From Flavobacteriia bacterium (GTDB taxonomy: Bacteria > Bacteroidota > Bacteroidia > Flavobacteriales_D > Crocinitomicaceae): a stretch of 37,628 nucleotides of DNA. The translations under genes and the position numbers were made by a program. The stretch spans positions 1-37,628 of the forward strand of contig CANGZT010000008.1 in assembly GCA_947458955.1 (NCBI GenBank). Direction: 5' to 3'. The notes under the pieces are model-generated. The model did no database searches, was not told the DNA's origin, and worked only from the letters and a program-made list of their open reading frames with translations. Below, one piece after another: positions 36,932-37,628 of the stretch. The stretch's first letter is position 1. The number at the start of each line of letters is the position of its first letter.

Positions 36932-36963
36932 CCAAAAAAGCTGTCCTTGAGGGACAGCTTTAG
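36932..36963 (-). terminator. ndk intrinsic terminator
   Basis: aagctgtcc-ttgag-ggacagctt; minus-strand stem followed by ttttttgg. Confidence 0.85.
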
Positions 36964-36981
36964 GTATGTTTTCTAAAAAGA

Positions 36982-37401
36982 TTAGAAAATTTCGTTTGGA
37001 GCGAAGTGGAAAGCACCTTCTCTTTCAGCGCTAGCGTCAGCATCTGAACCGTGAACTGCATTTCTTCCTTTGCTTTCAGCGTATAATTTACGGATAGTTC
37101 CATCAGCAGCTTCAGCAGGATCAGTAGCACCGATTAATGCTCTGAAGTCAGCTACTGCATTGTCTTTCTCTAAAATAGCAGCGATGATAGGACCAGAAGT
37201 CATATACTCAACTAATTCACCGTAGAAAGGTCTTTCAGCATGCTCGATATAGAATTCTTTTGCTTGAGCTTCACTCAAATGAGTAAATTTCATAGCTTTA
37301 ATTTTGAATCCTTTAGAAATGATTAAATCTAAAATTTTACCAGCGTTTCCACCTTCAATCGCGTCTGGTTTTAACATTGTGAATGTTCTGTTTGTTGCCA
37401 T
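36982..37401 (-). CDS. ndk: Nucleoside diphosphate kinase
   Basis: [78 protein letters not shown]. Confidence 0.97.
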   Translation of the reverse strand: MATNRTFTMLKPDAIEGGNAGKILDLIISKGFKIKAMKFTHLSEAQAKEFYIEHAERPFYGELVEYMTSGPIIAAILEKDNAVADFRALIGATDPAEAADGTIRKLYAESKGRNAVHGSDADASAEREGAFHFAPNEIF

Positions 37402-37418
37402 TTTTTCTAATTTTTGGA

Positions 37419-37426
37419 CAAATATA
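37419..37426 (-). promoter_or_regulatory. -7 box TATATTTG upstream of ndk
   Basis: caaatata on + strand; 18 nt from the ATG. Confidence 0.5.
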
Positions 37427-37518
37427 GATAGAAAACTTTGTTATTGCTTAAAGCAAATATTAACATACGTTGAAAACTGGTAAAATTAAAAGAGTTAGGT
37501 TAATCTAACTTTTTTAAG

Positions 37519-37526
37519 TATATTTG
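37519..37526 (+). promoter_or_regulatory. -7 box TATATTTG upstream of the right-edge gene
   Basis: Matches TAnnTTTG, 40 nt upstream of the ATG at 37566. A second match, TATCTTTG, lies at 37554-37561. Confidence 0.4.
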
Positions 37527-37565
37527 TTTAATGAACGATTATACTCATGTTTTTATCTTTGTAAA

Positions 37566-37628
37566 ATGGATCAAATAGTTGGTTATTTCAGTTCGATAGA
37601 CCCTGCTTTCGCTGCTTTATTAGCAACC
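37566..37628 (+). CDS. Partial CDS, possible ZIP family metal transporter N-terminus
   Basis: MDQIVGYFSSIDPAFAALLAT... runs off the window; resembles ZupT-like N-termini. Only 21 codons visible. Confidence 0.4.
   Translation, partial: MDQIVGYFSSIDPAFAALLAT

Noticed and set aside
1-37628. Search for tRNA/rRNA genes, CRISPR arrays and defence systems
   Set aside because: No cloverleaf, regular repeat-spacer pattern, or restriction/toxin/defence domain recognised by eye; tRNAscan-SE and DefenseFinder would be decisive.

Overview
This window looks like a Bacteroidota chromosome segment, probably Flavobacteriales. It is AT-rich, encodes a T9SS C-terminal sorting domain and a DUF4270 lipoprotein, and carries several TAnnTTTG -7 boxes 18-30 nt upstream of start codons. 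Most of it is dense housekeeping gene content: thiL, deoxynucleoside kinase, GH3, hldE C-terminal type nucleotidyltransferase, panD/panC, a short GT5 protein, DUF4270, glmS, rfbA, polyprenyl synthase, dapD, ruvX, def, pabB, tilS, dsbD, pepT, ndk. The most notable block is a ~7 kb divergent cluster (about 14.0-21.1 kb) that appears to be a complete polyhydroxybutyrate (PHB) module: phaC, a PhaE/phasin-like subunit, phaB, MaoC/phaJ-like hydratase, alpha/beta hydrolase, bdhA-like dehydrogenase, patatin and a DUF2459-like membrane protein. Other points of interest are: an IS110-family element whose 5' noncoding region may encode a bridge RNA and which sits beside palindromic dispersed repeats; an 1121-aa M43-like secreted metalloprotease with tandem repeats inserted between the zinc motif and the Met-turn; two small ORFs missing from the supplied track (56 aa Lys-rich, 33 aa single-TM); and a diverged dispersed repeat present in opposite orientation near both ends of the window. 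No tRNA, rRNA or CRISPR array was found. All family assignments are by eye from motifs; no database search was run.
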